From NCBI GenBank assembly GCA_024640785.1, contig JAHEEI010000003.1, positions 1 through 41,376 of the forward strand: DNA of 41,376 nucleotides. Reading direction: 5' to 3'. The stretch comes from Pseudomonadota bacterium. Its GTDB lineage: Bacteria; Desulfobacterota; WTBG01; CAIYCZ01; CAIRTM01. The position numbers and the translations under genes were made by a program. Below are positions 9,744-19,848 of the stretch, piece by piece (position 1 is the stretch's first letter; every line of letters starts with the position of its first letter). Below the pieces are notes generated by a model, which did not search any database, was not told the origin of the DNA, and was given only the letters and a program-made list of their open reading frames with translations.

Positions 9744-10400
9744 ATGAATCCAAATTCAAAAATTTCAGGTTATACAATGAGAAAAGATAAAAATACTTTA
9801 ATTTTAAACGCTGCAATTAAGATATTTGCAGAAAAAGGGTATCAATATGCAACAATAGCTGAGATCGCTAAGGAAGCTGCTGTTTCGAAAGGACTAATTC
9901 ATTTTTACTTTGAAAGTAAGCTTGATCTTATGCTTTCTGTAATCCTGAGTTTTCTTGAGCATGTTAATGAGATAAATGCTAAAAAATTAATTGGTTCTAT
10001 CAGTCCCGTAGATTCATTGAAGGCAGTTTTTGAGACTTTTCAAGAGCTTTTATTTAAAGATTCGGATAACCTTTATAAGGGGAAGATTTTAAATGAGGGT
10101 CTTCCTGAGGTGGATAAAATTAAAAGCAAAGTGCTTAAAAATAAAAAGGCGGCTATTGATGAACAAAACAGGAAACTATTTGATACTATTGATAAGCTTA
10201 TCCATGAGGGACAGAAGGCTTCACTACTAAATAGAAATCTGAAACCTGAAATCATAAGGCAGATATTGGGTGGGTCAAGTCAGTTTCTAACCACGGGAAT
10301 GTATCTGCACCCATTCGGCAAGGGCGGACTGGGCTATAATAAAAGAGATGTAAAAAAAGCCATGAATATGTTGATAGATAGTTTTAGAGCTGCTAAATAG
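9744..10400 (+). CDS. TetR/AcrR family transcriptional regulator
   Basis: N-terminal HTH ILNAAIKIFAEKGYQYATIAEIAKEAAVSKGLIHFYFESK. Confidence 0.93.
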   Translation: MNPNSKISGYTMRKDKNTLILNAAIKIFAEKGYQYATIAEIAKEAAVSKGLIHFYFESKLDLMLSVILSFLEHVNEINAKKLIGSISPVDSLKAVFETFQELLFKDSDNLYKGKILNEGLPEVDKIKSKVLKNKKAAIDEQNRKLFDTIDKLIHEGQKASLLNRNLKPEIIRQILGGSSQFLTTGMYLHPFGKGGLGYNKRDVKKAMNMLIDSFRAAK

Positions 10401-10453
10401 AAATACTAAGGCTTTTATAAATCAAAATAAATTCAGAGGAAGGGAAGATTATC

Positions 10454-12229
10454 ATGATTAAGGGAGGATATTTTGGAAGATATTTAAAAATTGATCTTAC
10501 TAATAGGAGCTTTAAAGAAGAAGAACTCTCCAAAGATATAATGAATAAATATCTTGGTGGGCGCGGTATTGCAACTAAGCTCCTTTTCGATCTTCAGGGA
10601 GGTAAAATAGATGCTCTTTCTCCGGGAAGCAATTTAATTATATTTACCGGACCTGTTGGCGGGACGAATGTACCGGGAAGTTCAAGGATATTTTTTGGGA
10701 GTAAATCACCGCTCAGTAATGCTATTAATACAACCAGTATGGGTGGTATTTTCCCAAATATGTTTAAAAAGACAGGTTACGACGGTGTTGTAATTCAAGG
10801 AAAAGCTGATGATAAAACCTGGATTCATATTTCTCCCGGTAATGTTCAGTTTCATTCAGCATCAGATGTTTGGGGTCTTAAAACCTCAGATGCTGAAAAA
10901 ATTATCAAAGAAAGAGCAGGTTCTAAATCTAGTGTTGCACTAATTGGTCCGGCTGGAGAGAAACAAGTTCTTTTCAGTGCTATTGTGTCAGATACACGGA
11001 CTGCAGGAAGAGGTGGAACCGGCGCTGTTATGGGTTCAAAAAACCTAAAAGCAATTGCTGTTTCGGGTGAGGTTAAAGTTCCAGTTGCAAATAAAGATGC
11101 AATGGATAAAATATCGAAAAAAATAAGAGAAGATCAGGCTGAGAATCCGAGCGCTCTGGGGATGAACATGAACGGCAGTGCCGGTCTGGTGAGCCCGGTA
11201 AATGCCATGGGTGCGCTTCCGACAAAGAATTTTCAGCAGGGGACTTTTGCGGGTGCCGATGAGATGGGAGGCTATGCCATTACAGAAAAGAACAGGGTGA
11301 AAGCGGTTGCCTGTGCTTCCTGCACGGTCGCCTGTTCTTTAATTGCGGAAGCTAAAAATGGTAAATATGCCGGTACCATAACCGAAGGCCCGGAATATGA
11401 ATCAGATGTAATGCTCGGTTCAAATATCATGGTTGATGATACGGATGTTATTGTCTGCGCAAATCATCTCTGTGATGAATATGGAATCGATACCATCTCA
11501 ACCGGAAATGTGATTGGTTTTGCTATGGAGTGCTATCAGCGCGGGCTCATCACTGAAAAAGATACCGGAGGTCTTGCTTTAAACTGGGGTGACGGTGATA
11601 TCGTTCTCGAACTAATTAATCTTATCGGTAAAAATGAAGGGTTTGGTAAACGGCTGGGTCAGGGTGTTTTGAGATTCTCTAAGGAGATCCCTGGCTCTGA
11701 GTCTTTTGCCATGCACGTAAAGGGACTTGAGCTTGCTGCCTATGACCCAAGAGCTGTTTTTGGGCAGGCTTTATCTTATGCAGTTGCACCTCGCGGGGGT
11801 GAACATGGACGCGGCGGATATATGATCGTAGAGTTTTTTCAGGCTGATGCGGACCTGTACACTCATGTGGGCAAGGCTGAAAAAGCAGCAAAACTGTCAG
11901 AGGCTGCTGCAATTTATGATATAGCCTCCGTTTGCAGTTTTAACTTCATACCGACCTCTGATTTGCCTGAATTAATTAATTCTATAGTAGGTACAAATTA
12001 TACTGAGGAGGATTTAAGACAAATTGCCCGGAATGTTATGACCCTTGAACGTCAGTTTAATAACAGAGAAGGCTTTACCAGAAAAGATGATACTCTGCCG
12101 TCACGTCTTTTAAATGAGCCTTTACCCGATGGAATGGCTGAAGGTAAAAAGGTTGAGGGTCTTGATATAATGCTTGATGAGTATTATGCAATTCGCGGCT
12201 GGGATAAAGAGGGTGTGCCTCTGCAATAG
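10454..12229 (+). CDS. Tungsten-type aldehyde:ferredoxin oxidoreductase family protein
   Basis: N-terminus GGYFGRYLKIDLTNRSF...YLGGRGIATKLL; cluster ligands CASCTVAC and a later Cys (DIASVCSFN); 591 aa. Confidence 0.93.
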   Translation: MIKGGYFGRYLKIDLTNRSFKEEELSKDIMNKYLGGRGIATKLLFDLQGGKIDALSPGSNLIIFTGPVGGTNVPGSSRIFFGSKSPLSNAINTTSMGGIFPNMFKKTGYDGVVIQGKADDKTWIHISPGNVQFHSASDVWGLKTSDAEKIIKERAGSKSSVALIGPAGEKQVLFSAIVSDTRTAGRGGTGAVMGSKNLKAIAVSGEVKVPVANKDAMDKISKKIREDQAENPSALGMNMNGSAGLVSPVNAMGALPTKNFQQGTFAGADEMGGYAITEKNRVKAVACASCTVACSLIAEAKNGKYAGTITEGPEYESDVMLGSNIMVDDTDVIVCANHLCDEYGIDTISTGNVIGFAMECYQRGLITEKDTGGLALNWGDGDIVLELINLIGKNEGFGKRLGQGVLRFSKEIPGSESFAMHVKGLELAAYDPRAVFGQALSYAVAPRGGEHGRGGYMIVEFFQADADLYTHVGKAEKAAKLSEAAAIYDIASVCSFNFIPTSDLPELINSIVGTNYTEEDLRQIARNVMTLERQFNNREGFTRKDDTLPSRLLNEPLPDGMAEGKKVEGLDIMLDEYYAIRGWDKEGVPLQ

Positions 12230-12325
12230 GCTATAATAGCATTTTTAAAAAGAAAACGTTTGTAGAGATTTTTATAAATACTGGTTCAAGCACACAAAAC
12301 TGTTTAAACTTAAAAGGAGAACAAA

Positions 12326-13789
12326 ATGTATCCATATGATTCATTAAGAGATTATGCAGAGGATTTGGAAAAACAGGGGAAACTGATAAGAATAAATAAG
12401 ATGGATCAGGACAAGTATGAGATGTCCGCACTGGTCTATAAACTAAATGACAGGCTGGACTATAAAGCACCGGCCTTCCTGGCTGAGAAAACGAAGATTA
12501 ATGATAAAGTCTATGATTCACCGGTTATCGGCAATCTTTTAAATAGTTTTGGGACAGTTGCCCAGTGCTTTGGTGTAGAGAAGATTAATGACAATCAGGG
12601 CGAGATGTATGATGCCGCGGTAGCACGAATTATGTCTTTTCAGGATAAGGAGATGAAGTGGCAAAGCATTGAACCTGTGATTGTTGAAAAATCGGCGGCC
12701 CCCTGTAAAGAGGTTATATTAAACGGTGAGGATGCAGACCTGGGTAAATTTCCATGGATTAAGAATAATCCTGCAGACGGAAGTCAATATATAAGCGCCG
12801 GTTCAGTTATCTTGGAAGATGTTGACCTTGGGAAAAATGTGGGAACCTACCGGATGCAGGTAAAAGGTCCGCGCAAGGTTGGGGTATATTTTACAAACCA
12901 GAGCCATGGATATAAGTTTATGATGCAGGCTCTTGAACGCGGTGAAGAAAGTGTAAAGGTCTCTGTTGCTGTGGGTATAGACCCGATTTCATGGATGATG
13001 AGCAGCACACGCCTTGCTGATTTGGGTGAAGATGAATTTTCAATTTCCGGTGGATTTAGAGGTAAGGCGGTGGAACTTGTTAAGAGTGAAACCAATGATC
13101 TTAATGTTCCAGCCCATGCAGAATTCATCATTGAAGGGGATATTTCAATGGAAACAGCAGAGGAGGGCCCATACGGTGAAATGCTGGGATATGTGGGAAA
13201 AAAGGTCTGGACCTTTGAAATTGATATAAAGACGATTACTCACAGGGAAAAACCCTGGGTATATAATTTGTGGCCCGGTATTGGCGGCGCATACTTAACC
13301 CTTCCATGGGAGGTGGGTCAGTTCACTAAATTAAAACAGATCATGCCGAACCTGGTTAAACTGCATACCCCACCTGCAACCGCATCCGTGGTTATTGCCT
13401 GTATTGATAAGAAACTTCCGGGTGAAGGTATTGAGGCAGGTATGATGATTCTGGGTTACCGGTTCATCGGTTTCAGCAAGAAAATGGCCATTATTCTGGA
13501 TAAGGATATTGATCCAACAGATTTAAACAGAGTAATTCAGGCGGTCGGTACCCGCTGGCAGCCTGATCCTGCAAGCCTGGTTGTTAAACAGTCTTTTCAT
13601 ATCCCTCTTGAACCCAGCAGTAAAGAGATGTTTTTAAGCAGCAAAATAGTCATTGATGCGACCCGGCAAATGGAAAGTGAAGGGGGGCCTGAGACTTACC
13701 CTTATGATAACCGCACCGTGCTTGAAGAAAGAGCTGAAGAAGCCTTTGATATCGTAAATAAAAGATGGGATGAATATTTTGGCAAATAA
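12326..13789 (+). CDS. UbiD family (de)carboxylase
   Basis: RBS AAAGGAG; conserved Arg in GTYRMQVKGP and the Glu pair region PAHAEFIIEGDI / EGPYGEMLGY; 487 aa. Confidence 0.92.
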   Translation: MYPYDSLRDYAEDLEKQGKLIRINKMDQDKYEMSALVYKLNDRLDYKAPAFLAEKTKINDKVYDSPVIGNLLNSFGTVAQCFGVEKINDNQGEMYDAAVARIMSFQDKEMKWQSIEPVIVEKSAAPCKEVILNGEDADLGKFPWIKNNPADGSQYISAGSVILEDVDLGKNVGTYRMQVKGPRKVGVYFTNQSHGYKFMMQALERGEESVKVSVAVGIDPISWMMSSTRLADLGEDEFSISGGFRGKAVELVKSETNDLNVPAHAEFIIEGDISMETAEEGPYGEMLGYVGKKVWTFEIDIKTITHREKPWVYNLWPGIGGAYLTLPWEVGQFTKLKQIMPNLVKLHTPPATASVVIACIDKKLPGEGIEAGMMILGYRFIGFSKKMAIILDKDIDPTDLNRVIQAVGTRWQPDPASLVVKQSFHIPLEPSSKEMFLSSKIVIDATRQMESEGGPETYPYDNRTVLEERAEEAFDIVNKRWDEYFGK

Positions 13790-13809
13790 TTTTATCCAAT
13801 GTTGATATA

Positions 13810-13838
13810 AAAGAGCCCTATATTAAACAGGGCTCTTT
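13810..13838 (+). terminator. Rho-independent-type terminator after the UbiD-family gene
   Basis: AAAGAGCCCT (13810-13819) ATATTAAAC AGGGCTCTTT (13829-13838), followed by an AT-rich stretch. Confidence 0.8.
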
Positions 13839-14118
13839 ATATATAATGGTCTGATCTAGGTACGAAGCTTTTAGAAGAGGATTCAATTTTACTTGACATC
13901 GAGATAATATAAGATTGAGTTATGCTAACTTAGAACTCATTATTCTAGTAAAGACCCAAGTTGTTTAAATTCATGTTTCATATTAATTATTAAAAATAAA
14001 TCCTTGAAAAAATCTTTCTATGTTCTATATATAAACAATAAAAGATACTTATATCTTTAAAATTATAGGGCTATAAGGTCTGTTTATCTCTAAACCAACC
14101 CTAAAATAAGGAGTGAAA

Positions 14119-14955
14119 ATGAAACAAAACTATAAAAAGTTTCATTTGCCAACAAAGTTAATATCCATAATCCTTGCCATCGGGCTTATTTTTATTTGTT
14201 CATCAGCATATTGTCAGGAAGATGATCCATGTGTGAAAAAAGAGAAATGGGAGTTTATGCTTACCCCATATTTTAACGCTAACAGCCTTGACCTCGACTC
14301 CACGATTAAGGGAACAACAGCAGACGTTGATCTGGATTTTTCCGACCTTACGGATGATTTTGATGCCTGGGGTGCATCGGCCCTTTTTGAGGCCCGCAAA
14401 GGTAAATTGGGCTTCCTTTTTAATGGGACGTATATAGACATCGATGGTGACTTTAATCTGGACCCCCCTACACTTGATAAGATAAATGTGGATATTGAGC
14501 AAGCGATCGTAGATGGGGCGCTTATGTACCGAATATTCGAAGGACCGCTGAGAAAAGGATGTTATCTGAAGACGACCCTTGATGTGTGGGGGGGGGCTCG
14601 CTATGTTTATCTGAAACAGGAAATATCCCCTAGACTCAATAGCGGCCTCACAACAAAGCTCGACAAAAGCAAAGACTGGGTGGAACCTATCTTGGGAGCC
14701 CGCATTTTAGTTCGACTGACCAAGAAAATTAGCTGGCTGGCGATGGGCAATGTTAGCGGCTTCGGCATTGGGTCGGCCTCCGACAAGACCTGGGATTTTA
14801 CGACTGGATTTGATTTTCGTCTGTTTGAGAAAGCTTCTTTAAAGCTGGCATATCGAATTTATGATATTGATTACGATATCGGAAGCGGTACGGAAGAGTT
14901 TGGGCTGGATGGCAAAATGGAAGGTCCTTGGCTGGGAATGACTTTCTATTTCTAA
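14119..14955 (+). CDS. Outer-membrane beta-barrel protein
   Basis: RBS AAGGAG before ATG 14119; signal peptide ending SAYCQ; alternating strand pattern; C-terminal aromatic GMTFYF. Confidence 0.75.
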   Translation: MKQNYKKFHLPTKLISIILAIGLIFICSSAYCQEDDPCVKKEKWEFMLTPYFNANSLDLDSTIKGTTADVDLDFSDLTDDFDAWGASALFEARKGKLGFLFNGTYIDIDGDFNLDPPTLDKINVDIEQAIVDGALMYRIFEGPLRKGCYLKTTLDVWGGARYVYLKQEISPRLNSGLTTKLDKSKDWVEPILGARILVRLTKKISWLAMGNVSGFGIGSASDKTWDFTTGFDFRLFEKASLKLAYRIYDIDYDIGSGTEEFGLDGKMEGPWLGMTFYF

Positions 14956-15309
14956 ATATGTTCCAAACGATATTTTATATAAAAACATACCAGAATAGGA
15001 AATTAATTGTATCTATAAAAGGCAAAAAATTTAGTATTGCAAAGCAAGATGTGTTTTCATTTATTTGTTAAGGAGAGTAAGGTTTTTCCATCATTGGCAG
15101 AGTCAACACAACTCCAGGCAACCTTAACATTTCAGCAAAAATTAAAAGTCAACGTTTACGATAATAATATTGAATATTTTTAAGAATTAAAGGTGTTGTA
15201 CGAACTGTTGACCCTAGGTTTTGTTAAGAGTACTTGTGGTTATGTGAAAAAGCAGAGTGAAAACCCTTTTTTTATTTTAAATAATCCAATAACCCGAATA
15301 ATTAAGTAA

Positions 15310-15923
15310 TCAATTATCTGAACGCAGCGGCCATAATTACAGATGTAGGCCTTATTGTCTACGCTTGCATAACCATAATTCATAATAACGTTCCAGGCAT
15401 TGAAGTTTCTATTCGCCTCCAAAATACTTGTCCAGTATCAGCCACTCTGAATTCCTTTAAATAACTGCATATCTATCGATGTTACTTATTCTTTGCCTGT
15501 ACTTTCAGTAATTCCAACAAGCTCAGTTTTAGTCGGCAATCGCCAGTCTCCCATACAACCTATCCGTATAACCACAATCTACTTCTTAGATTTTAATTAC
15601 AACCCTTTTTGCATTATTCATCCCAGCTGTAACTCGAATTTTTCAATCAAACAAGCCCTGTTGTCATATCCTTTAACGTACCATTTCCCTAATCACATCA
15701 AAAGTCACCTTTTGAGAGTGTGCCATTACAGCTCTCACATGAAGATGGTGTGCCGTTTGTATTTTTGATATGAATTCCTCTGTTGTAGGTTCTGTACTGT
15801 GCGACCCTATTGTAAACACAAGATTTTCTGTAAAGCCAATATCGGTATAAGGAAGATGAACATTGTTGCTAGCATAACTATAATTATTATCCGAGTCTTT
15901 GTCCTCACTAATTCTTTCTACAT
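15310..15923 (-). pseudogene. Decayed exported DUF1566-domain protein
   Basis: Minus strand: AAAAGGAG then ATG-TAG, signal-like MLATMFIFLIPILALQ, then GNGTLKDMTTGLV*LKNSSYSWDE and, after a frameshift, GDWRLPTKTELVGITESTGKE*...SG*YWTS...NAWNVIMNYGYASVDNKAYICNYGRCVQ. Confidence 0.7.
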
Positions 15924-15991
15924 TTTAATTCTCCTTTTTGTATTAACTATTGTAAGAGCAAGCTCAAGTTTTTGCATTTTAATATTGGGCG

Positions 15992-16798
15992 TTATTGTGA
16001 ATAGAGTTTAATATAAAACTGAATTTTATCCTCAATGATAGTTTCCGCGATTTTCAGTTCCTCCAGTGATTTAAATTCAGATTCAAGGCTGACAAGTATT
16101 TTATCGAAGGCTGAAGGTATAATATTCCATTTTTCTCTGTAGTTAATTCTGGCAATGTTATATTCAGCCTTTGAAAAATAGTACTTCCCCAGTCTGCTTT
16201 CTTTTGACTTGAATTTCCAGTCTTCCTTTAATTTAAAAAAATCATTGAGCACTGTTTTTAGTCCAGGCTTGTTAAGGTATTTCTCTTTTATACTCTCACC
16301 CATTCTATTTTCAACTTGATTAAAGAATCCTTTTACAAGGTCAATATCAGTAATAGTAAGCGCATAAAGATACCAGTCGTCAACTGACTCAATTACAGCT
16401 TTTTGTTCAACAATTCTCAGGCTTCCAAAACTAGGACAAAAATGAGATGCACATATTTTTGTACCGTAAAAACAGTTATACCTTAAATCTGGAATTTTGG
16501 TTACTGCAGGATGAAGCATACAGCCTGTTTTAGTATGATCCTGGTTAATAAAACCAAGGAACTCACAGTTATAAATAGTCTCGAAAAGTATTGTATTGTG
16601 GATAGAGTCCTTAACCTGATCCTTATACTTGGAAAGGTTATTATAGTCCGGCAAAGATAGAAATAATTCCGTCTGCAGCTCCAGAATATCCTGAATTGCT
16701 TTTCGTTTGTGGTTCTGCCAGTTGAATTGTCCACAGCAGGCGCTGCAGGATTTTTTGATGTCAGGCTGGCAAAGCATTATTGGGTGAGAGGCTGACAC
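15992..16798 (-). CDS. Cys-rich YkgJ-like putative metal-binding protein
   Basis: CSACC near N-terminus and later Cys (NCEF, GCMLHP, NCFYGTKICASHFC). Start may be internal (MLCQPD...). Confidence 0.65.
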   Translation of the reverse strand: MSASHPIMLCQPDIKKSCSACCGQFNWQNHKRKAIQDILELQTELFLSLPDYNNLSKYKDQVKDSIHNTILFETIYNCEFLGFINQDHTKTGCMLHPAVTKIPDLRYNCFYGTKICASHFCPSFGSLRIVEQKAVIESVDDWYLYALTITDIDLVKGFFNQVENRMGESIKEKYLNKPGLKTVLNDFFKLKEDWKFKSKESRLGKYYFSKAEYNIARINYREKWNIIPSAFDKILVSLESEFKSLEELKIAETIIEDKIQFYIKLYSQ

Positions 16799-16804
16799 AA
16801 TAAT

Positions 16805-17716
16805 TTAAAAGTATTTATTTAGATTTATAAATGATAATGGATCAACTCTAGTATTATTTACCCTTATTCCCCAGTGAAGATGTGGGCCTGTAGATCTTCC
16901 GGTTGATCCAACAAGTCCTATTACATCTCCGGTATTTACTTCATCTCCCTTTTTTACAGTTATTTCAGAAAGGTGAAAATACATACTGATAATACCCAGC
17001 CCATGATCAATATAAACAGTATTGCCTGAAAAAAAATGATCCCCTGTAAATACAACAACACCCTTATTGATTGATTTAATCTTCTCATACTTTTTTGCCT
17101 TTATATCAATACCCGAATGGGAATTCCTGGGTTGTTTATTTATGAATCTTTTCACACCAAAAGGCGTGGATATTTTATTATCTATTGGTTTTATAAATTT
17201 TGAGTCAAAAAGTTTAGTCTTTTTACTGTTTGTAAAAAGCTCAGCCACTATTTTTTTTTCTTTATTGTAACGTTTGAGATTTTTGTCACTTAAATCAACT
17301 TTAGCTTTTGGTAGGCTAAGATGCTGAATTTGAAAATCCTTTTTTTGGATGTTTATTTTTTTAGTTATGTTTTTTTTATTGTTAAAAGATATTTGCACAT
17401 TTTTTTCTCCAGGTTCAGTCTCTTGGCCAATTCCGATAAATCCGATATAGGATTCGCTAGAGTTGTCATAATGTAATGGTATATTATTGTTGTCAAAAAT
17501 CAGAGAAACATCTGAAATACTTGGGGTGTCAGAGATTTTAATATAGCAGGCATCACCTTGAAGGATTTTATCCGGGAGTATTTCAATCCTCGGCAGCTTT
17601 TTTTCCGCAAAGCATATACTGTAATTAAATAACATAGCGCAGAAGCTAAGAACAAAGACTTTTATAAATGTTCTGTCAAATAGCCCAAAACTTATTTTAG
17701 CGAGATTATTTTTCAT
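16805..17716 (-). CDS. M23 family metallopeptidase
   Basis: HSGIDIKA and GPHLHWGIRVN motifs; N-terminal signal/TM segment; 303 aa. Confidence 0.92.
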   Translation of the reverse strand: MKNNLAKISFGLFDRTFIKVFVLSFCAMLFNYSICFAEKKLPRIEILPDKILQGDACYIKISDTPSISDVSLIFDNNNIPLHYDNSSESYIGFIGIGQETEPGEKNVQISFNNKKNITKKINIQKKDFQIQHLSLPKAKVDLSDKNLKRYNKEKKIVAELFTNSKKTKLFDSKFIKPIDNKISTPFGVKRFINKQPRNSHSGIDIKAKKYEKIKSINKGVVVFTGDHFFSGNTVYIDHGLGIISMYFHLSEITVKKGDEVNTGDVIGLVGSTGRSTGPHLHWGIRVNNTRVDPLSFINLNKYF

Positions 17717-17730
17717 TTAAATCCTTATAT

Positions 17731-18486
17731 TTATATAGAGATTTCCAATAAATCTTCAGCAGCAAATACCTTACCATTATAGCAATCTTTAACCGGTGTT
17801 AAGATGTCAGTAAATTCACACTGCGGATAAAAATGCGTCAGCAACAGCTTTTTTGCTGATGCTTTAGAAGCTATTTCTCCAGCCTCAGATGGCGTTAAAT
17901 GTCCTATTGTTTTTAAATTATCAGGGAATGAACATTCAAGGATTAAAAGATCACAGCCTTTTGCGAGCTCAATAATTTCATTGCAGTAATCAGTATCACC
18001 GGAGTAGACAACTGACCTGCCAATCATATCTGTTATTTTGACGGCAATGCTGTTATCCGTATGAACTACATTACAGGTTTTAATTAAGTATTTTTCAAAC
18101 CGGAAACTGCTTTCTCCGGATTCCAGCCAATTAATTATAAATTTGTCGGGAATTACTTGATTGCCATGAGTATTTATAAGGTTCTTGTAAAGTTTTATTA
18201 AGCCCAATGGGCCGATTATTTTAAGATCAGCAGTTCTCGGGTTTTCATAATCATATTTTGATGAAAATATAAACGGAAGCATGTCGGATATATGGTCTAT
18301 GTGAAAGTGGCTGTATATTATGGTATCTATTTGATTTAATTCTGTATTTGTTTTTTTGAGTTGACGAAGTGAACCCGGGCCAGTATCGAGGAGGATTTTT
18401 TCATTATCAATATTTACAAGAATCGAAGGTGATGATCTTTTAGTTGACGGTATTGACGTTCCTGATCCAAGAATGGTGATTTCCAT
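17731..18486 (-). CDS. MBL-fold metallohydrolase, ribonuclease Z-like
   Basis: GSGTSIPS, SHFHIDHISD, YSGDTDYC, LLLTHFYP motifs. Confidence 0.9.
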   Translation of the reverse strand: MEITILGSGTSIPSTKRSSPSILVNIDNEKILLDTGPGSLRQLKKTNTELNQIDTIIYSHFHIDHISDMLPFIFSSKYDYENPRTADLKIIGPLGLIKLYKNLINTHGNQVIPDKFIINWLESGESSFRFEKYLIKTCNVVHTDNSIAVKITDMIGRSVVYSGDTDYCNEIIELAKGCDLLILECSFPDNLKTIGHLTPSEAGEIASKASAKKLLLTHFYPQCEFTDILTPVKDCYNGKVFAAEDLLEISI

Positions 18487-18744
18487 GGCTGATAATTTAG
18501 TACCTAATATTTGATACTGTGTTGGTTTACTTTTTTAATGACCCGCCAGGTAATATTATCTCATAAGTTTGTAGAATGTATAATCTATTTCTGTTAATAA
18601 TTATAAAGAGATTTATGGAAAATTCCATAAAAGAAACTGTTTGTGAAAAATTTTCTGGCTTGTGATATTTTGAGGATATTTTACTTGACAATGTTTTGTT
18701 CATAATAGATATCATAGATATTAATAATAATGTATAGGTGTAAA

Positions 18745-19140
18745 ATGTATCCGGAAGATCTGCTATATACTAAATCAAACGTTTGGGTGAAAATTAACAG
18801 TAATGATACCGCCCGAATCGGGATAACGGATTTTTTACAGAAAAAGGTTGGCAAAGTACAGTTTGTTGATTTGCCAGATATTCATACTGAGCATGACCAG
18901 TTTGATCCATTTATTATAATTGAGTCCGATGACGTGATGAATGAGGTTTATGCTCCTTTAAGTGGTAAAGTAATAAGCGTAAATGATGAGATTGATGATG
19001 ACCCTGCTATAATTAACCATGAACCATATGATGATGGCTGGCTCGTTGAGATTGAGGTTTCACATGAGGATGAGATAAATAGCCTGATGGATTATGTTGA
19101 ATATGAGGAATTTATGGATGCGGGGGAATTTGATGATTGA
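18745..19140 (+). CDS. Glycine cleavage H-like protein lacking the lipoyl lysine
   Basis: Aligns along its length with GcvH (WVKI...ARIGITDFLQKKVGKVQFVDLP...YAPLSGKVISVND...EPYDDGWLVEIE), but the ESVKAASD motif reads ESDDVMNE. Start 18745 preferred (AGGTG upstream). Confidence 0.85.
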   Translation: MYPEDLLYTKSNVWVKINSNDTARIGITDFLQKKVGKVQFVDLPDIHTEHDQFDPFIIIESDDVMNEVYAPLSGKVISVNDEIDDDPAIINHEPYDDGWLVEIEVSHEDEINSLMDYVEYEEFMDAGEFDD

Positions 19141-19191
19141 CAGTTTATTCTTCTTTTTAATGCAGCACAGGCAGTTCTGTTTCCCTAAGGA

Positions 19192-19848
19192 TTAGAACCC
19201 TTTCCAAAAAATCATACTTTTTAATTTTTCCCTTGATGAACGAAAAGTGTTTACTGGTAAATTTTTATCCGGATATCCCAATGAAATAGAGAGGACTGTT
19301 TCAGTATTTACCTGAAGGTTAAGAGATGTCCTAATCGGTTCAGAGTAGATCAGGGTATAGGCGATCGCGCAGGTTGCAAGACCTCTGGCATGGGCGGATA
19401 ACATTATATTTTCAGCAGCCATACCGATATCCATTAGTTTGTTCTCAGGCAGAACGCAGTCTGTTGTGATGAATATCACTACCGGGGCATCATAAAACCG
19501 TAGACTACCGCTTTCGATAAATTGACGGTTTTTATCTCCCAGAGAGCTGATTACAGGTTTTAATTCTCTGAAAAGTTTTTTTCTCCGTTGCATGTATATT
19601 TCAGGAATCCTCTTATCCTTTGCAGAATTATAGGTTACTCTCTTTGTTTTGTGAAAAACCTCAATTTTAGCGCAAAGCTCGGATAGTGCGGTGCCGGTTA
19701 ATACATGGAAATTCCACGGCTGCATATTTGACGCAGAAGGTGCCATATGACCGTCTAATAGAATTTCTTGTATGATCTCTTTTGAAACTTTTTTGTCTGT
19801 AAAACCCCGAAATGTCTTCCTGGTTTTTATTCCTTCCAGTAGCTCCAT
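19192..19848 (-). CDS. Nitroreductase family protein
   Basis: KTRKTFRGFTDKKV, APSASNMQPWNFHVLTG, DIGMAAENIMLSAHARGL. Confidence 0.92.
   Translation of the reverse strand: MELLEGIKTRKTFRGFTDKKVSKEIIQEILLDGHMAPSASNMQPWNFHVLTGTALSELCAKIEVFHKTKRVTYNSAKDKRIPEIYMQRRKKLFRELKPVISSLGDKNRQFIESGSLRFYDAPVVIFITTDCVLPENKLMDIGMAAENIMLSAHARGLATCAIAYTLIYSEPIRTSLNLQVNTETVLSISLGYPDKNLPVNTFRSSREKLKSMIFWKGF

Noticed and set aside
11679-11912. Minus-strand ORFs inside the AOR and UbiD genes (e.g. 11679-11912, 12847-13131).
   Set aside because: Antisense shadow ORFs of well supported coding sequences.
5499-15923. Recoded TAG/TGA (pyrrolysine, selenocysteine or alternative code) explaining the interrupted frames.
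   Set aside because: Intact core genes in the window use TAG, TGA and TAA as normal terminators, and the larger remnants also carry TAA stops or frameshifts. Pseudogenisation is simpler; only the single-TAG DUF6868-like case is kept as open.
15493-16011. Plus-strand ORFs at 15493-15768 and 15799-16011.
   Set aside because: They are antisense to the better supported minus-strand DUF1566 remnant and have no coding-like motif.
18527-18715. 62-aa minus-strand ORF between the MBL hydrolase and the GcvH-like gene.
   Set aside because: Lies in the divergent promoter region with no recognisable protein pattern; likely non-coding.
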